A DNA stretch of 64,000 bases from Sideroxyarcus sp045866275 (GCA_045866275.1 BAAFRX010000008.1:1-64000); one strand, 5' to 3'. Positions 17,821-31,383 are shown, counted from the first letter of the stretch. Numbers and translations are program-made. Notes: a model not told the origin generated them from the sequence alone.

Positions 17821-19134
17821 ATGCCCAATACATTAGCCGGCTGGCTGACCTACCTCGAATCCCTGCACCCCAAAACCATCGCGCTCGGTCTGGAGCGCGT
17901 GGCACAGGTCAAGCAGCGGCTGAACCTCGATCCTGATTTCCCCCTCATCATCGTCGGCGGTACCAACGGCAAGGGCTCGGTGTGCGCGATGCTGGAAGCC
18001 ATCCTGCATGCCGCCGGCTACAAGGTCGGCTGCTACACTTCGCCGCATCTGCTGCATTACAACGAACGCGTGCGCATCGCCAAGCGACAGGCGAGCGATG
18101 CGGAGTTGTGTGCTTCGTTCGCGGCGATCGAGCGGGCGCGTGTAGGTCGGGTTTCAACCCGACAAGGCGATGTCGGGATGAATCCCGACCTACAGATTCC
18201 GCTCACCTATTTCGAATTCGGCACGCTGGCGGCCATGCAGTGTTTCCTCTCCCACAAGGTGGATATCGCCATCCTCGAAGTCGGGCTGGGCGGCAGGCTG
18301 GATGCGGTGAACGTGTTCGATGCCGATGTCGCGGTGGTGACCGGCGTGGATATCGATCACGTGGATTATCTGGGCGACACGCGTGAGCAGATTGCTTTCG
18401 AGAAGGCGGGCATTTTTCGCCCAGGCAGAGTGGCGATCTGTGCTGATACGGATGTGCCACAGGCTTTGCGTGCGCATGCGAGCAACATCGGCGCGGAACT
18501 GTGGTGCCTCGGCAGTGAATTCGGTTTCAGGCCGCATCAGGGACAGTGGGACTACTTCGGCAAGGACGGGGGGCGCAGCGCCTTGCCGCTTCCGGCTTTG
18601 CGCGGTGCGTTCCAGTTGCACAACGCCAGTGCGGTACTGGCTGCGCTGGATGCCTTGCAGGTCCGATTGCCGGTGAGCATGGCTGCGGTGCGGCGCGGGC
18701 TCACCGAAGTCGAGCTGGCGGGGCGCTTCCAGTTCGTGCCGGGCAGGCCGCAACTGATCCTCGATGTGGCGCACAACCCGCAGGCGGCGCGCGCGCTGGC
18801 GCAGAATCTGGCCAATCTGCCGCCGGCCAGGACTTTTGCGGTATTCGCCATGCTGAAAGACAAGGATATGGCGGGGGTGGTGCGTGCGCTGGATGCGCAG
18901 ATCGATGTCTGGCTGGTTGCCGGGATCGATGCGCCGCGCGGTGCCACCTCGGACGAACTGGCGCAGGTAATGGCAGAAAGTGGCATTCGCGGCGAGATCG
19001 TGGCGTGCGCCTCCCTGGCGGAAGCGCTGGAAGAGGCGAGCAATCGAGCGGGCGAAAATGATAGAATCGCCGCCCTCGGATCATTCTATACGGTAGCGGA
19101 AGTCATGCGTGTGCGCGGGGTGCGCGGTGCATGA
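17821..19134 (+). CDS. folC: Dihydrofolate/folylpolyglutamate synthase with an in-frame palindromic insert
   Basis: Mur-ligase-like enzyme (437 aa) that makes dihydrofolate and adds glutamates to folates. The P-loop is GGTNGKGSV near residue 45, followed by YTSPHLLHYNERVRI, the DIAILEVGLGGRLDAVN metal site and the C-terminal LDVAHNP domain. Codons 108-125 (VGRVSTRQGDVG...) are encoded entirely by a 52-bp palindromic REP doublet sitting between the AAIERAR helix and PLTYFEFGTL, a place where homologues have a short loop. The frame is kept, so the product is probably functional with a longer loop. Confidence 0.93.
   Translation: MPNTLAGWLTYLESLHPKTIALGLERVAQVKQRLNLDPDFPLIIVGGTNGKGSVCAMLEAILHAAGYKVGCYTSPHLLHYNERVRIAKRQASDAELCASFAAIERARVGRVSTRQGDVGMNPDLQIPLTYFEFGTLAAMQCFLSHKVDIAILEVGLGGRLDAVNVFDADVAVVTGVDIDHVDYLGDTREQIAFEKAGIFRPGRVAICADTDVPQALRAHASNIGAELWCLGSEFGFRPHQGQWDYFGKDGGRSALPLPALRGAFQLHNASAVLAALDALQVRLPVSMAAVRRGLTEVELAGRFQFVPGRPQLILDVAHNPQAARALAQNLANLPPARTFAVFAMLKDKDMAGVVRALDAQIDVWLVAGIDAPRGATSDELAQVMAESGIRGEIVACASLAEALEEASNRAGENDRIAALGSFYTVAEVMRVRGVRGA
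18142..18193. repeat. REP doublet (REPIN) inside folC
   Basis: Two 22-bp imperfect palindromes in head-to-head orientation: GTAGGTCGGG...CCCGAC at 18142-18163, an 8-bp spacer, and GTCGGG...CCCGACCTAC at 18172-18193. The whole 52 bp can also fold end to end. It has the same length and layout as the copy at 39928-39979. REP doublets of this kind are mobilised by RAYT (TnpA_REP) proteins in other bacteria; no RAYT gene is in this window. Confidence 0.9.
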
Positions 19135-19152
19135 GTTCCCCCGATTTCCAAG

Positions 19153-19770
19153 ATGGCAAAACAGATCAGGACCGACGACGAATTTAACTTGCAACGCCAG
19201 GCCAGACGCCGTTTGATCGGGGCGATTGCCCTGATGCTTGCGGTGGTGATCTTCCTGCCGATGATTTTCGATGCCGACCCGGGCGCAACGGTGAAGCAGG
19301 ATATCGAACTGCGCATCCCGGAAAAAGCGGCGCCGCTGCCGGCGGCGGAAAGTGCGCCGCAAAAAGTTGAAGCAACGGCGGCTGATGCCGTTCCCGCCCC
19401 CTTACCTGTAGTCGCGGTCGAACCCGTACCCGCGCCGGTCGTTGCTGAGATGCCGATGGCGCAGCCGGTGGAGAAACCGCTGCCGAAGCCGGAAGCAAAA
19501 CCGGTCGTGAAGCAGGTGCCTGCCGCACCAGCCAAGCCGGCCAGCCAACGCGCCGGCTGGGTGGTTCAGGTCGGTGCGTATTCCAAGGCGGATGCGGCCA
19601 AACAAATGGCGGCGAACCTCAAGCAACGCGGTTATCCGGTGTACACCGAGCAAGTGGGCAGCATGGTGCGGGTGCGGGTCGGGAGCTACCCTGACAAGGC
19701 GGCGGCGGACAAGGTGCGCGCCAAGCTTGAAGCCATCGGTTTGCATCCGAACGTGCTGAATCTGGAATAA
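19153..19770 (+). CDS. dedD: SPOR-domain cell-division protein (DedD-like)
   Basis: Inner-membrane protein of 205 aa: short cytoplasmic basic tail (QARRRLIG), one helix (AIALMLAVVIFLPMIF), a long Pro/Ala-rich periplasmic linker, and a C-terminal SPOR domain (GWVVQVGAYSKADAAKQMA...VRVRVGSYPDKAAAD) that binds denuded septal peptidoglycan. Its position between folC and cvpA is conserved and matches DedD of enterobacteria. Confidence 0.88.
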   Translation: MAKQIRTDDEFNLQRQARRRLIGAIALMLAVVIFLPMIFDADPGATVKQDIELRIPEKAAPLPAAESAPQKVEATAADAVPAPLPVVAVEPVPAPVVAEMPMAQPVEKPLPKPEAKPVVKQVPAAPAKPASQRAGWVVQVGAYSKADAAKQMAANLKQRGYPVYTEQVGSMVRVRVGSYPDKAAADKVRAKLEAIGLHPNVLNLE

Positions 19771-19776
19771 ACGTCC

Positions 19777-20256
19777 ATGACAATTTTTGATCTTGCGGTT
19801 GTCGCCATCATTATTTTGTCAGCTTTGCTCGGCTGGTGGCGCGGATTCATGTACGAACTGTTTTCGCTGCTCGGTTGGGTGGCCGCCTATGTCGTGGCGC
19901 GCACGTTCTCGGCGCAGGTGACCCCGTATATTCCGCAGGCAATCGGTGCGGACAGCATCCGTTCGGCGACCGCTTTTGCGCTGGTGTTCATCGTGGTGCT
20001 GATCGTGGGGGCGGTGTTTGCCTGGTTCCTGTCGAAACTGGCAAAATTTGCCGGACTGGGCGGAATGGACGGCAAGTTCGGCGCAATGTTCGGGGCGATG
20101 CGCGGCATCCTGGTGGTGCTTGCGCTGGTATGGTTGGCGGGGTTGACCCAAATACCGCAGCAGGCCTGGTGGAAGAATGCATGGACCAGCAAACCGTTGC
20201 AACAGGCGGCGCTGTACGCCAAAGATTTCGTGCCGGAAAATGTGGCGCCGAAATAG
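19777..20256 (+). CDS. cvpA: CvpA family membrane protein
   Basis: Inner-membrane protein (159 aa) with four hydrophobic helices and the family start FDLAVVAIIILSALLGWWRGFMYE. CvpA proteins are linked to colicin V production and envelope maintenance; the biochemical role is unclear. It lies 6 bp after dedD and 33 bp before purF, the usual order. Confidence 0.92.
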   Translation: MTIFDLAVVAIIILSALLGWWRGFMYELFSLLGWVAAYVVARTFSAQVTPYIPQAIGADSIRSATAFALVFIVVLIVGAVFAWFLSKLAKFAGLGGMDGKFGAMFGAMRGILVVLALVWLAGLTQIPQQAWWKNAWTSKPLQQAALYAKDFVPENVAPK

Positions 20257-20289
20257 TCCGATCAACGATACGAAATAACGGGAACGACC

Positions 20290-21816
<1,527 letters not shown>

Positions 21817-21852
21817 GTTGACGGTTTGCGGCGGGAAGTGCTACTTTTCGCC

Positions 21853-21910
21853 TGCGCCGATTTGAGGAACAGCTTGCGGGCGCATTACAAATTCAGCTAA
21901 AGCGGGGAGG
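21853..21910 (+). promoter_or_regulatory. SAM-II riboswitch upstream of metZ
   Basis: The segment matches the SAM-II aptamer from end to end. P1 is TGCGCC (21853-21858) paired with GGCGCA (21879-21884). The first loop begins GATTTG and contains CTTGC. The 3' part carries AAAT (21889-21892) and the near-invariant GCTAAA (21896-21901), followed by a G-rich strand for the pseudoknot. SAM-II aptamers lie ahead of methionine-synthesis genes (metA, metX, metZ), which fits metZ here. Rfam model RF00521 would settle it; I cannot run that. Confidence 0.85.
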
Positions 21911-21944
21911 ACCCGGTTTGGCGCCAAGCTTTCCGGGTTTTTTT
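21911..21944 (+). terminator. Terminator between riboswitch and metZ
   Basis: ACCCGG (21911-21916) pairs with CCGGGT (21933-21938), an inner TTGGCGCCAA can extend the hairpin, and seven T follow. It begins one base after the SAM-II aptamer and ends about 30 bp before the metZ start. That suggests SAM-controlled attenuation. A four-base CGGG (21877-21880) in the aptamer could pair with CCCG of the terminator, but that antiterminator is weak. Confidence 0.8.
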
Positions 21945-21975
21945 GTGCGCGCGATCTGCCGCGCGGGAGGTGATG

Positions 21976-23145
21976 ATGTCTGATTCCGAATACCAGCTTG
22001 AAACTTTGGCCGTCAGGGCGGGGCGCGTGCAAACTCCTTTCATGGAACATGGCGAGGCGATGTTCCTGACTTCGAGTTTCACTTTTGACAACGCCGCACA
22101 GGCAGCCCGGCGCTTCATCGGTGAAGAGCCGGGCAACATCTACGCGCGCTTCACCAATCCCACGACCAGCATGTTCGAGGAACGGTTGGCCGCGCTGGAA
22201 GGCGCGGAGCAGTGCGTGGCGACCTCAAGCGGCATGTCTGCCATCCTGTCCTGTTGCATGGGCTTGCTGCAAGCGGGTGACCATATCGTCGCCTCGCGCA
22301 GCCTGTTCGGTTCGACCATCAACCTGTTCAACAACTACTTCAAGAAGTTTGGTGTGGAGACGAGTTACGTCTCGGCAACCGATGTCGCAGAATGGCAGTC
22401 GGCGGTGCGGCCGAACACGAAACTGTTTTTCCTCGAAACCCCATCCAACCCGTTAACCGAGATCTCCGACATCGCTGCCATCGCGGCGGTGGCCAAGAAA
22501 TGCGGCGCGCTGCTGGCGGTGGACAACTGTTTCTGCACGCCTATCCTGCAGCGCCCACTGGAGCTGGGAGCGGACATCGTGATCCATTCCGCCACGAAAT
22601 ATATCGACGGACAAGGGCGCGTGCTGGGCGGTGCGGTGCTGGGCAGCAAGAAACTGATGGAGCCGGTGTACGGCTTCCTGCGCACCGCCGGCCCGACCAT
22701 GAGCGCGTTCAACGCCTGGGTGTTCCTCAAGGGACTGGAGACGCTCAAACTGCGCATGGACGCGCACAGCGCAAACGCCCTGCAACTCGCGCAATGGCTG
22801 GAGCAACAGCCGAACGTGGCGCGCGTGTTTTATCCCGGCTTGCCGTCGCATCCGCAACATCAGCTTGCGATGAAGCAGCAGAAGACCGGTGGCGGCATCG
22901 TGGCGTTCGAGGTGAAGGGCGGCAAGGAAGCGGCGTGGCGGGTGATCGATAACACCAAACTGTTGTCCATCACCGCTAACCTCGGAGACACCAAGACCAC
23001 CATCACCCATCCGGCGACCACCACCCATGCGCGCATCTCGCCAGAAGCGCGCGCGGCAGCCGGCATCACGGACGGTCTGATCCGCATCGCGGTCGGGCTG
23101 GAGGCAGTGGCCGACATCCAGAACGATCTGGCGCGCGGACTGTGA
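21976..23145 (+). CDS. metZ: O-succinylhomoserine sulfhydrylase
   Basis: PLP-dependent Cys/Met metabolism enzyme (389 aa) that makes homocysteine directly from an activated homoserine and sulfide. The PLP lysine is in HSATKYIDGQGR, and YARFTNPT and TSSGMSAIL form the cofactor site. The ETLAVRAGRVQTPFMEHGEAMFLTSSF start is typical of MetZ. GGGAGG precedes the tandem ATGs at 21973 and 21976. It is probably controlled by the upstream SAM-II element. Confidence 0.92.
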   Translation: MSDSEYQLETLAVRAGRVQTPFMEHGEAMFLTSSFTFDNAAQAARRFIGEEPGNIYARFTNPTTSMFEERLAALEGAEQCVATSSGMSAILSCCMGLLQAGDHIVASRSLFGSTINLFNNYFKKFGVETSYVSATDVAEWQSAVRPNTKLFFLETPSNPLTEISDIAAIAAVAKKCGALLAVDNCFCTPILQRPLELGADIVIHSATKYIDGQGRVLGGAVLGSKKLMEPVYGFLRTAGPTMSAFNAWVFLKGLETLKLRMDAHSANALQLAQWLEQQPNVARVFYPGLPSHPQHQLAMKQQKTGGGIVAFEVKGGKEAAWRVIDNTKLLSITANLGDTKTTITHPATTTHARISPEARAAAGITDGLIRIAVGLEAVADIQNDLARGL

Positions 23146-23176
23146 ATCAGAGTTAAGCAAAGAAACTTTTTATTCG

Positions 23177-23238
23177 GATGCGCGGAGATAAGGGAAAGCC
23201 AAATCGGGCAAAAGCCGGTTGCTCCGCGTCCCCGCATC
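23177..23238 (+). repeat. Long hairpin between metZ and pncC
   Basis: CGCGGAG (23181-23187) pairs perfectly with CTCCGCG (23222-23228), flanked by GATG and CATC. Inside, GGC-AAAA-GCC forms a smaller hairpin. A T-rich tract follows ten bases later, so it may end metZ transcripts, or it may be a structured leader of pncC. I recognise no known RNA family. Confidence 0.4.
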
Positions 23239-23278
23239 AAATTTTTATTTCCGGCTGGTCCGGTAGGGTGATTGATCA

Positions 23279-23770
23279 ATGGATATTCTTGCGGCTCAAG
23301 TTGGCGGTGCACTCAAGGCGCACGGGCTGCTGCTGGCAACAGCGGAATCGTGTACCGGCGGCGGGGTGGCGCAGGCCATCACCGCGATTGCCGGGAGTTC
23401 GGCCTGGTTCGAACGCGGTTTTATTACCTATTCCAATCTATCCAAGCAGCAAATGCTGGGGGTGGCGGAAGCCACGCTGATTGCGCATGGCGCAGTGTCG
23501 GAAGCTGTTGTGCGCGCTATGGTGGCCGGTGCGCTCGAGCAGAGCGGGGCGCAGGTGGGGCTGGCGGTGAGCGGCATCGCCGGGCCGGATGGCGGTACGC
23601 CGGACAAGCCGGTGGGAACGGTCTGGTTCGCCTGGGGAATCGAGCATGGCGCGACCTTTGCCCGTGTGCATCAATTGCAGGGAAACCGTGCCGAAGTGCG
23701 CGCGCAGGCGGTGCACCTCGCCCTGCAAGGCGTGCTGGAGTTGCTGCAACAGACCACTTCCGCCGCCTGA
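23279..23770 (+). CDS. pncC: Nicotinamide-nucleotide amidase (CinA C-terminal type)
   Basis: Stand-alone CinA C-terminal domain (163 aa) that deamidates nicotinamide mononucleotide in NAD recycling. Hallmarks are TAESCTGGGVA with the active-site serine near residue 23, the GAVSEAVVRAM block and GIAGPDGGTPDKPVGTVW. It precedes recA with an 82-bp gap, the common pncC-recA-recX order in proteobacteria. Confidence 0.92.
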   Translation: MDILAAQVGGALKAHGLLLATAESCTGGGVAQAITAIAGSSAWFERGFITYSNLSKQQMLGVAEATLIAHGAVSEAVVRAMVAGALEQSGAQVGLAVSGIAGPDGGTPDKPVGTVWFAWGIEHGATFARVHQLQGNRAEVRAQAVHLALQGVLELLQQTTSAA

Positions 23771-23852
23771 AAAATAATCAAGAACGAACGTTCTGTACAA
23801 CGGCGAATGGCTGTGCCACAATCCGCCATCGATTTATTGAAAGGGGATCACC

Positions 23853-24924
<1,072 letters not shown>

Positions 24925-24941
<17 letters not shown>

Positions 24942-25428
24942 ATCAAGTTTGCGCGCCCGCGCCCTGCAATGCCTGGCGCGCCGCGAATACAGCCGCGCGG
25001 AGTTGCGCACAAAGCTGTTGCCGTATGTGCAAAAAGCGGATGAATTCGAACTGCCAACGGATTCCTCCGGGTTGTCCGGGCTGGATGGGTTGCTGGATGA
25101 TCTGACCGCGCGCGGCTGGCTGTCCGATGCGCGCGCCACCACGCAGTGGGTACACGCCAAACGCGGCCGCTTCGGTACACAACGCATCGCGCACGAATTG
25201 CGGCAACGCGGAATAACCGAGGACTTGATCGAGGCGGCGTTGCCTGCATTAAAAGAGTCGGAATTGGAAGCGGCGCGCGAGGTGTGGCAGAGGAAGTTCG
25301 GTGTTTTGCCGCAGGATGCCAAGGAAAAAGCTCGCCAGATGCGTTTTCTGCAATCACGCGGTTTTTCCATCGATACGGTGCTCAAAGTATTCAGGTCTGT
25401 CGCTGCCAGCAAGGTCGGCGAAGACTGA
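24925..25428 (+). CDS. recX: Regulatory protein RecX
   Basis: Small helical repeat protein that caps and modulates RecA filaments. RARALQCLARREYSRAELRTKL is the classic first RecX repeat, followed by LDDLTARGWLSDARATTQWVHAKRGRFGTQRIAHELRQRGI and a third repeat. No ATG fits. TTG 24925 overlaps recA by 17 bp and gives 167 aa; TTG 24949 gives 159 aa. The overlap suggests coupling to recA, which would keep RecX at a low level. Confidence 0.85.
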
Positions 25429-25476
25429 TACGCCGCGCCTCAACCGCATGCCAGATGGTATGATTCGCGCCGAGAT

Positions 25477-25492
25477 GCCGCCCCGGGGCGGC
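25477..25492. repeat. GC-rich perfect palindrome before alaS
   Basis: GCCGCC-CCGG-GGCGGC, a 16-bp palindrome 49 bp after recX and 36 bp before alaS, followed by GTGTTTATT. It may act as a weak terminator for recX. The T-run is poor, so the role is unsure. Confidence 0.4.
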
Positions 25493-25527
25493 GTGTTTAT
25501 TGAACATTCGCGCCGATCGGTGACCAG

Positions 25528-28149
<2,622 letters not shown>

Positions 28150-28379
28150 CCAAGAAGAAACGAGGCTCTGCCCATCAACTTGGCTAGGCCGCACCTCATT
28201 CATGGCGATGGCAAATAGCATAACGGCTGAATTTATAGCGGGTGAGCTGGCTGTTGCTGCCGATTAGTCTAACGTCCCCCTAAAGAACCTATCACCCCCC
28301 TCGCTTTTAGGTGATGGGGGTAATTTGGGCGCCCGTATCCGGCACAAAATGGTGAATTTCGAAAGATTAAAACGGGACT
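28150..28379. other. Intergenic gap after alaS
   Basis: The gap lies between convergent genes. ATCACC and GGTGAT arms (28291-28315) with flanking C- and G-tracts can pair, which may help stop transcripts from either side, but there is no clear T-run. No coding potential recognised. Confidence 0.35.
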
Positions 28380-28922
28380 TTACCAAGCCCCGCTGATTAG
28401 CATTCCACCGCTTCTACCTTCCACCCAAGGGGTCAGTTGCACTTTGTCGTTGAGGGCATCGGTGAAATACCAGCCGCTTGCGCTACCGAGCGCAGCGCCG
28501 GCACCGACGTCCCACCAGTGGTGCTTTCTTGCGGCAACCCGGGCGATGCCGGTCAGCGCTGCAAATCCGTAAGCCGGGAAACCAATCTCCCAGCCGTAAC
28601 GACGGTTCAGCGTGGTGGCCGAGGCAAATGCCAAGGTGGCATGGCCCGACGGGAAACTCTTGTCATCGCTGTGATCCGGGCGTTGCTCGTGGATGGTGGC
28701 CTTGAGCAGTTGCGAAGCGCCACTGGCCACGACATCGCTGAGCGCTGCCTGCCCCAAGCCCTGCCAGTCGCCCCGAATCGTGGGTATGCCCAAGGCGCCG
28801 ACAACGGTAATCCCGAGTGTCGCGTCGCTGATGTTGGACCAGGAGTTGTTGCTGATCGCATTGGCGGGAGGGATGAGGCCGAACACGAGCAGAAAAACCG
28901 AAGACGCATAGCGGAGATTCAT
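28380..28922 (-). CDS. PAP2-family phosphatase, exported
   Basis: Protein of 180 aa with a signal peptide (MNLRYASSVFLLVFGLIPPANA). The phosphatase signature is complete: KATIHEQRPD, SFPSGHATLA and RVAARKHHWWDV. It most likely removes phosphate from lipid or undecaprenyl-type substrates in the periplasm. A longer start at 28955 adds eleven residues ahead of the signal peptide and is less likely. It is divergent from a second PAP2 gene at 29082. Confidence 0.85.
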   Translation of the reverse strand: MNLRYASSVFLLVFGLIPPANAISNNSWSNISDATLGITVVGALGIPTIRGDWQGLGQAALSDVVASGASQLLKATIHEQRPDHSDDKSFPSGHATLAFASATTLNRRYGWEIGFPAYGFAALTGIARVAARKHHWWDVGAGAALGSASGWYFTDALNDKVQLTPWVEGRSGGMLISGAW

Positions 28923-29081
28923 GACCAACTCCTTAAATGAGATTCGCGCGCGCATTGTGTGGTGCAGCCCTGCGAAAAGTCAATGCCGCTCCCGCAGGCC
29001 TGCAAAAATATTTGCATCGCTTTCTTGCCGTTCAGATTAAAGACCGTTTAGTGTGTGCGGGTGCGCGCATCAAACACAATC

Positions 29082-29756
29082 ATGGAAACCCGTAATAGAT
29101 CGCAGATGAAGGGCGTCGAGAGCCTGTTATTGGCGGTGTTGATCGCGGTTATCGCCTGCGGCTTCGCCTTGACGCGATATGGCCATCCCGGATTCGACGA
29201 GCATTTGCTGTTGTGGTTTCGCGTCAGCGGCGAAACAGGACGACTCGCGGGTCCGGAATGGGCGGGCTCATTCTGGCACGGCTTGAGCTGGCTGGGGAAT
29301 ACAGTCCCCCGTCTGGTGCTGGCCGGGTGTGGAATGATGGGGTTAGTCCTGCTGCATCGTTGGCGCAGCGCCTTGTTTGTGGCCGGAGTTTTGTCCAGCG
29401 GAATCGTGCTGTCAAACGCGCTTAAGTACTGGATCGGGCGGCCGCGACCGCACTTGGTCGCGCATCTGGATTCAGTGAGTACCGCCAGTTTTCCCAGCGG
29501 CCATGCGCTGAACAGCACCCTGTTCTATCTGCTGTTGGCGCTCATCCTGACACGTTTTATACACTCGCGATCCGCACGCTGGATGCTCTATGCCATCGCG
29601 TCAGGTTTGGCGCTACTGACCGGCATCTCACGCATCGCGCTGGGCGTGCATTACCCGAGTGATGTGATGGCAGGCTGGATGATTGGCGGTGCATGGATGG
29701 GGTTGTGGGTTGCTGTGGTCGGCACAGGGTTGCTGGATGAAAACGGCCGGAGTTGA
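29082..29756 (+). CDS. PAP2-family membrane phosphatase
   Basis: Integral membrane phosphatase (224 aa from ATG 29082) with about five helices. Signature motifs are KYWIGRPRPH, SFPSGHALNS and SRIALGVHYPSDV. This layout fits lipid A, phosphatidylglycerophosphate or undecaprenyl-diphosphate phosphatases; the substrate cannot be told apart from sequence alone. ATG 29106 is another possible start. It is the divergent neighbour of a soluble-type PAP2 protein with which it shares only the short motifs. Confidence 0.85.
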   Translation: METRNRSQMKGVESLLLAVLIAVIACGFALTRYGHPGFDEHLLLWFRVSGETGRLAGPEWAGSFWHGLSWLGNTVPRLVLAGCGMMGLVLLHRWRSALFVAGVLSSGIVLSNALKYWIGRPRPHLVAHLDSVSTASFPSGHALNSTLFYLLLALILTRFIHSRSARWMLYAIASGLALLTGISRIALGVHYPSDVMAGWMIGGAWMGLWVAVVGTGLLDENGRS

Positions 29757-30062
29757 ATATCTTCCACCTCGTCATTTTCAGGTAATCGACATGTCGCTGA
29801 TTCTTCTTGATTGGGCTTGACTCATTCCCCGTTGGAAATATGCAATCGCTTCAGAAGCAGTTCATACTGCGAAGAGGGCACAACCAGTGCGGCCCTTCGG
29901 ACTCATCTTTGTTCAGACTCATCGAATGGCCAATGAATGAGGTAGGTATAGGTCATCGATGCAATTTCGACTGACTGGTCAAAAAGCTCGGATGCTATCG
30001 CATCGTTCCTCCCTGACCTGCAATCATTGAAAATTGCCATTCAATTTTTAAACCCAATTCCA
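29757..30062. other. AT-richer gap before the insertion sequence
   Basis: About 300 bp of lower GC than the surroundings, with no open frame or RNA I recognise. It runs straight into the left end of the IS element and may be a remnant of a displaced gene. Confidence 0.4.
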
Positions 30063-31383
30063 CTAGTGTCCGGTTAAAAACGATCCCATGACTCTGGAAC
30101 CCTTATTTGATGCTGCATTCGGAGATTTTTATAGTGTCTCCGACTTGAACGGCAAACAGTTCTTCGTGCAGTCTTCAGGCTTTCCTGTTGCGGGAGATTG
30201 CAATGTACGTCGGCAAGCCCTTGTTCGCCCAAGTCATGGACTTCTTGCCATGGAAGACCTTCCACCGCATCGTGGATCGGCATGGCGGCGATCATCGCGT
30301 CAGGACGTTGACCTGTGCCGAACACTTCCGCATTCTGGCCTTCGCTCAACTCACCTATCGCGAGAGTCTGCGCGACATCGAAGCCTGCCTCTCGGCACAA
30401 TCCGCCAAGCTTTATCACATGGGCATCCGATGCGCGGTGTCGCGCTCCACACTGGCCGATGCCAACGAACTGCGCAACTGGCACATCTACGCCGAGTTCG
30501 CCCATCGCTTGATTGCTCAAGCCAGAACGCTTTACGCCAGCGAAGACCTTGGCTTGGATCTCACCAACACGGTGTACGCGCTGGACTCGACCACCATCGA
30601 CCTGTGTCTGTCGGTGTTTCCGTGGGCGCATTTTCGAACTACCAAAGCAGCAGTGAAGATGCATACGCTGTTGGATCTGCGCGGCAGCATTCCCAGCTTC
30701 ATTCATGTCTCCGATGGCAAGATGCACGACGTTCGCGCGCTCGACTTGCTGATTGCAGAAGCAGGAGCGATCTATGTCATGGATCGCGCCTACGTCGATT
30801 TCAAGCGTCTGCATCGACAGCACTTGGCGGGGGCGTTCTTCGTCACGCGCGCCAAGTCGAACCTGGATGCGCACAGAATGTATTCCGCCAAGACGGATCG
30901 GAATCTGGGCATCATCTGCGACCAGACGATTGCGCTGGACGGGGTTCTCACCCGGAGAGATTATCCGGAGCCATTGCGTCGCATTCGATTCAAAGATCAG
31001 GAAACCGGCAAGACGCTGGTGTTCCTGACCAACAACTTCACATTGCCGGCAGCAACGGTCTGCGCGCTCTACAAGAGCCGCTGGCAGGTGGAGTTGTTCT
31101 TCAAGTGGATCAAGCAGCATCTTCGTATTCAACGTTTTTATGGCACGTCCGAGAATGCGGTGAAGTCGCAAATCTGGATCGCCGTTTCAGTTTACGTACT
31201 CGTCGCCATCATCAAGAAGCGCCTCAATTTGGACGCTTCGCTCTACACTTTGCTACAGATTCTGTCAGTCACTTTGTTCGAGAAAATGCCCATTCAACAA
31301 GCTTTGCAGGGCATCAGTGGTCAGGAAGAAAACAACGGCCTCTGCAACCAACTGAATCTATTCGATTCTTAACCGGACACTAG
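30063..31383 (+). mobile_element. Complete IS4-type insertion sequence
   Basis: TGTCCGGTTAA at 30067-30077 is perfectly inverted as TTAACCGGACA at 31369-31379, giving a 1313-bp element. CTAG flanks both sides (30063-30066 and 31380-31383) and could be a 4-bp target duplication, though it is itself a palindrome; the outer CAC/GTG bases extend the symmetry. One intact transposase fills it. The right end lies 113 bp before the beta-oxidation acyl-CoA dehydrogenase gene. Confidence 0.9.
30203..31372 (+). CDS. IS4 family transposase
   Basis: DDE transposase (389 aa) with an N-terminal DUF4372-like domain (MYVGKPLFAQVMDFLPW) and the catalytic core: first Asp in YALDSTTIDL, second in YVMDRAYVDF, and the Glu of the Y-R-E-K signature in YKSRWQVELFFKWIKQHL. 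Start ATG 30203 follows GGGAG. All catalytic residues are present, so the copy may still be active. The stop lies inside the right terminal repeat. Confidence 0.93.
   Translation: MYVGKPLFAQVMDFLPWKTFHRIVDRHGGDHRVRTLTCAEHFRILAFAQLTYRESLRDIEACLSAQSAKLYHMGIRCAVSRSTLADANELRNWHIYAEFAHRLIAQARTLYASEDLGLDLTNTVYALDSTTIDLCLSVFPWAHFRTTKAAVKMHTLLDLRGSIPSFIHVSDGKMHDVRALDLLIAEAGAIYVMDRAYVDFKRLHRQHLAGAFFVTRAKSNLDAHRMYSAKTDRNLGIICDQTIALDGVLTRRDYPEPLRRIRFKDQETGKTLVFLTNNFTLPAATVCALYKSRWQVELFFKWIKQHLRIQRFYGTSENAVKSQIWIAVSVYVLVAIIKKRLNLDASLYTLLQILSVTLFEKMPIQQALQGISGQEENNGLCNQLNLFDS

Noticed and set aside
22453..23160. Long open frames antisense to metZ, mdh, recA, sucA and others
   Set aside because: They lie opposite well-recognised genes, have no family resemblance and reflect high GC content; treated as shadows.
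23771..23852. LexA box upstream of recA
   Set aside because: CTGTACAA is present but the partner half-site ACAG at the right spacing is missing, so I do not call an operator.
28281..28325. Intrinsic terminator after alaS
   Set aside because: C- and G-tract arms can pair, but there is no T-run and the pairing has several alternatives.
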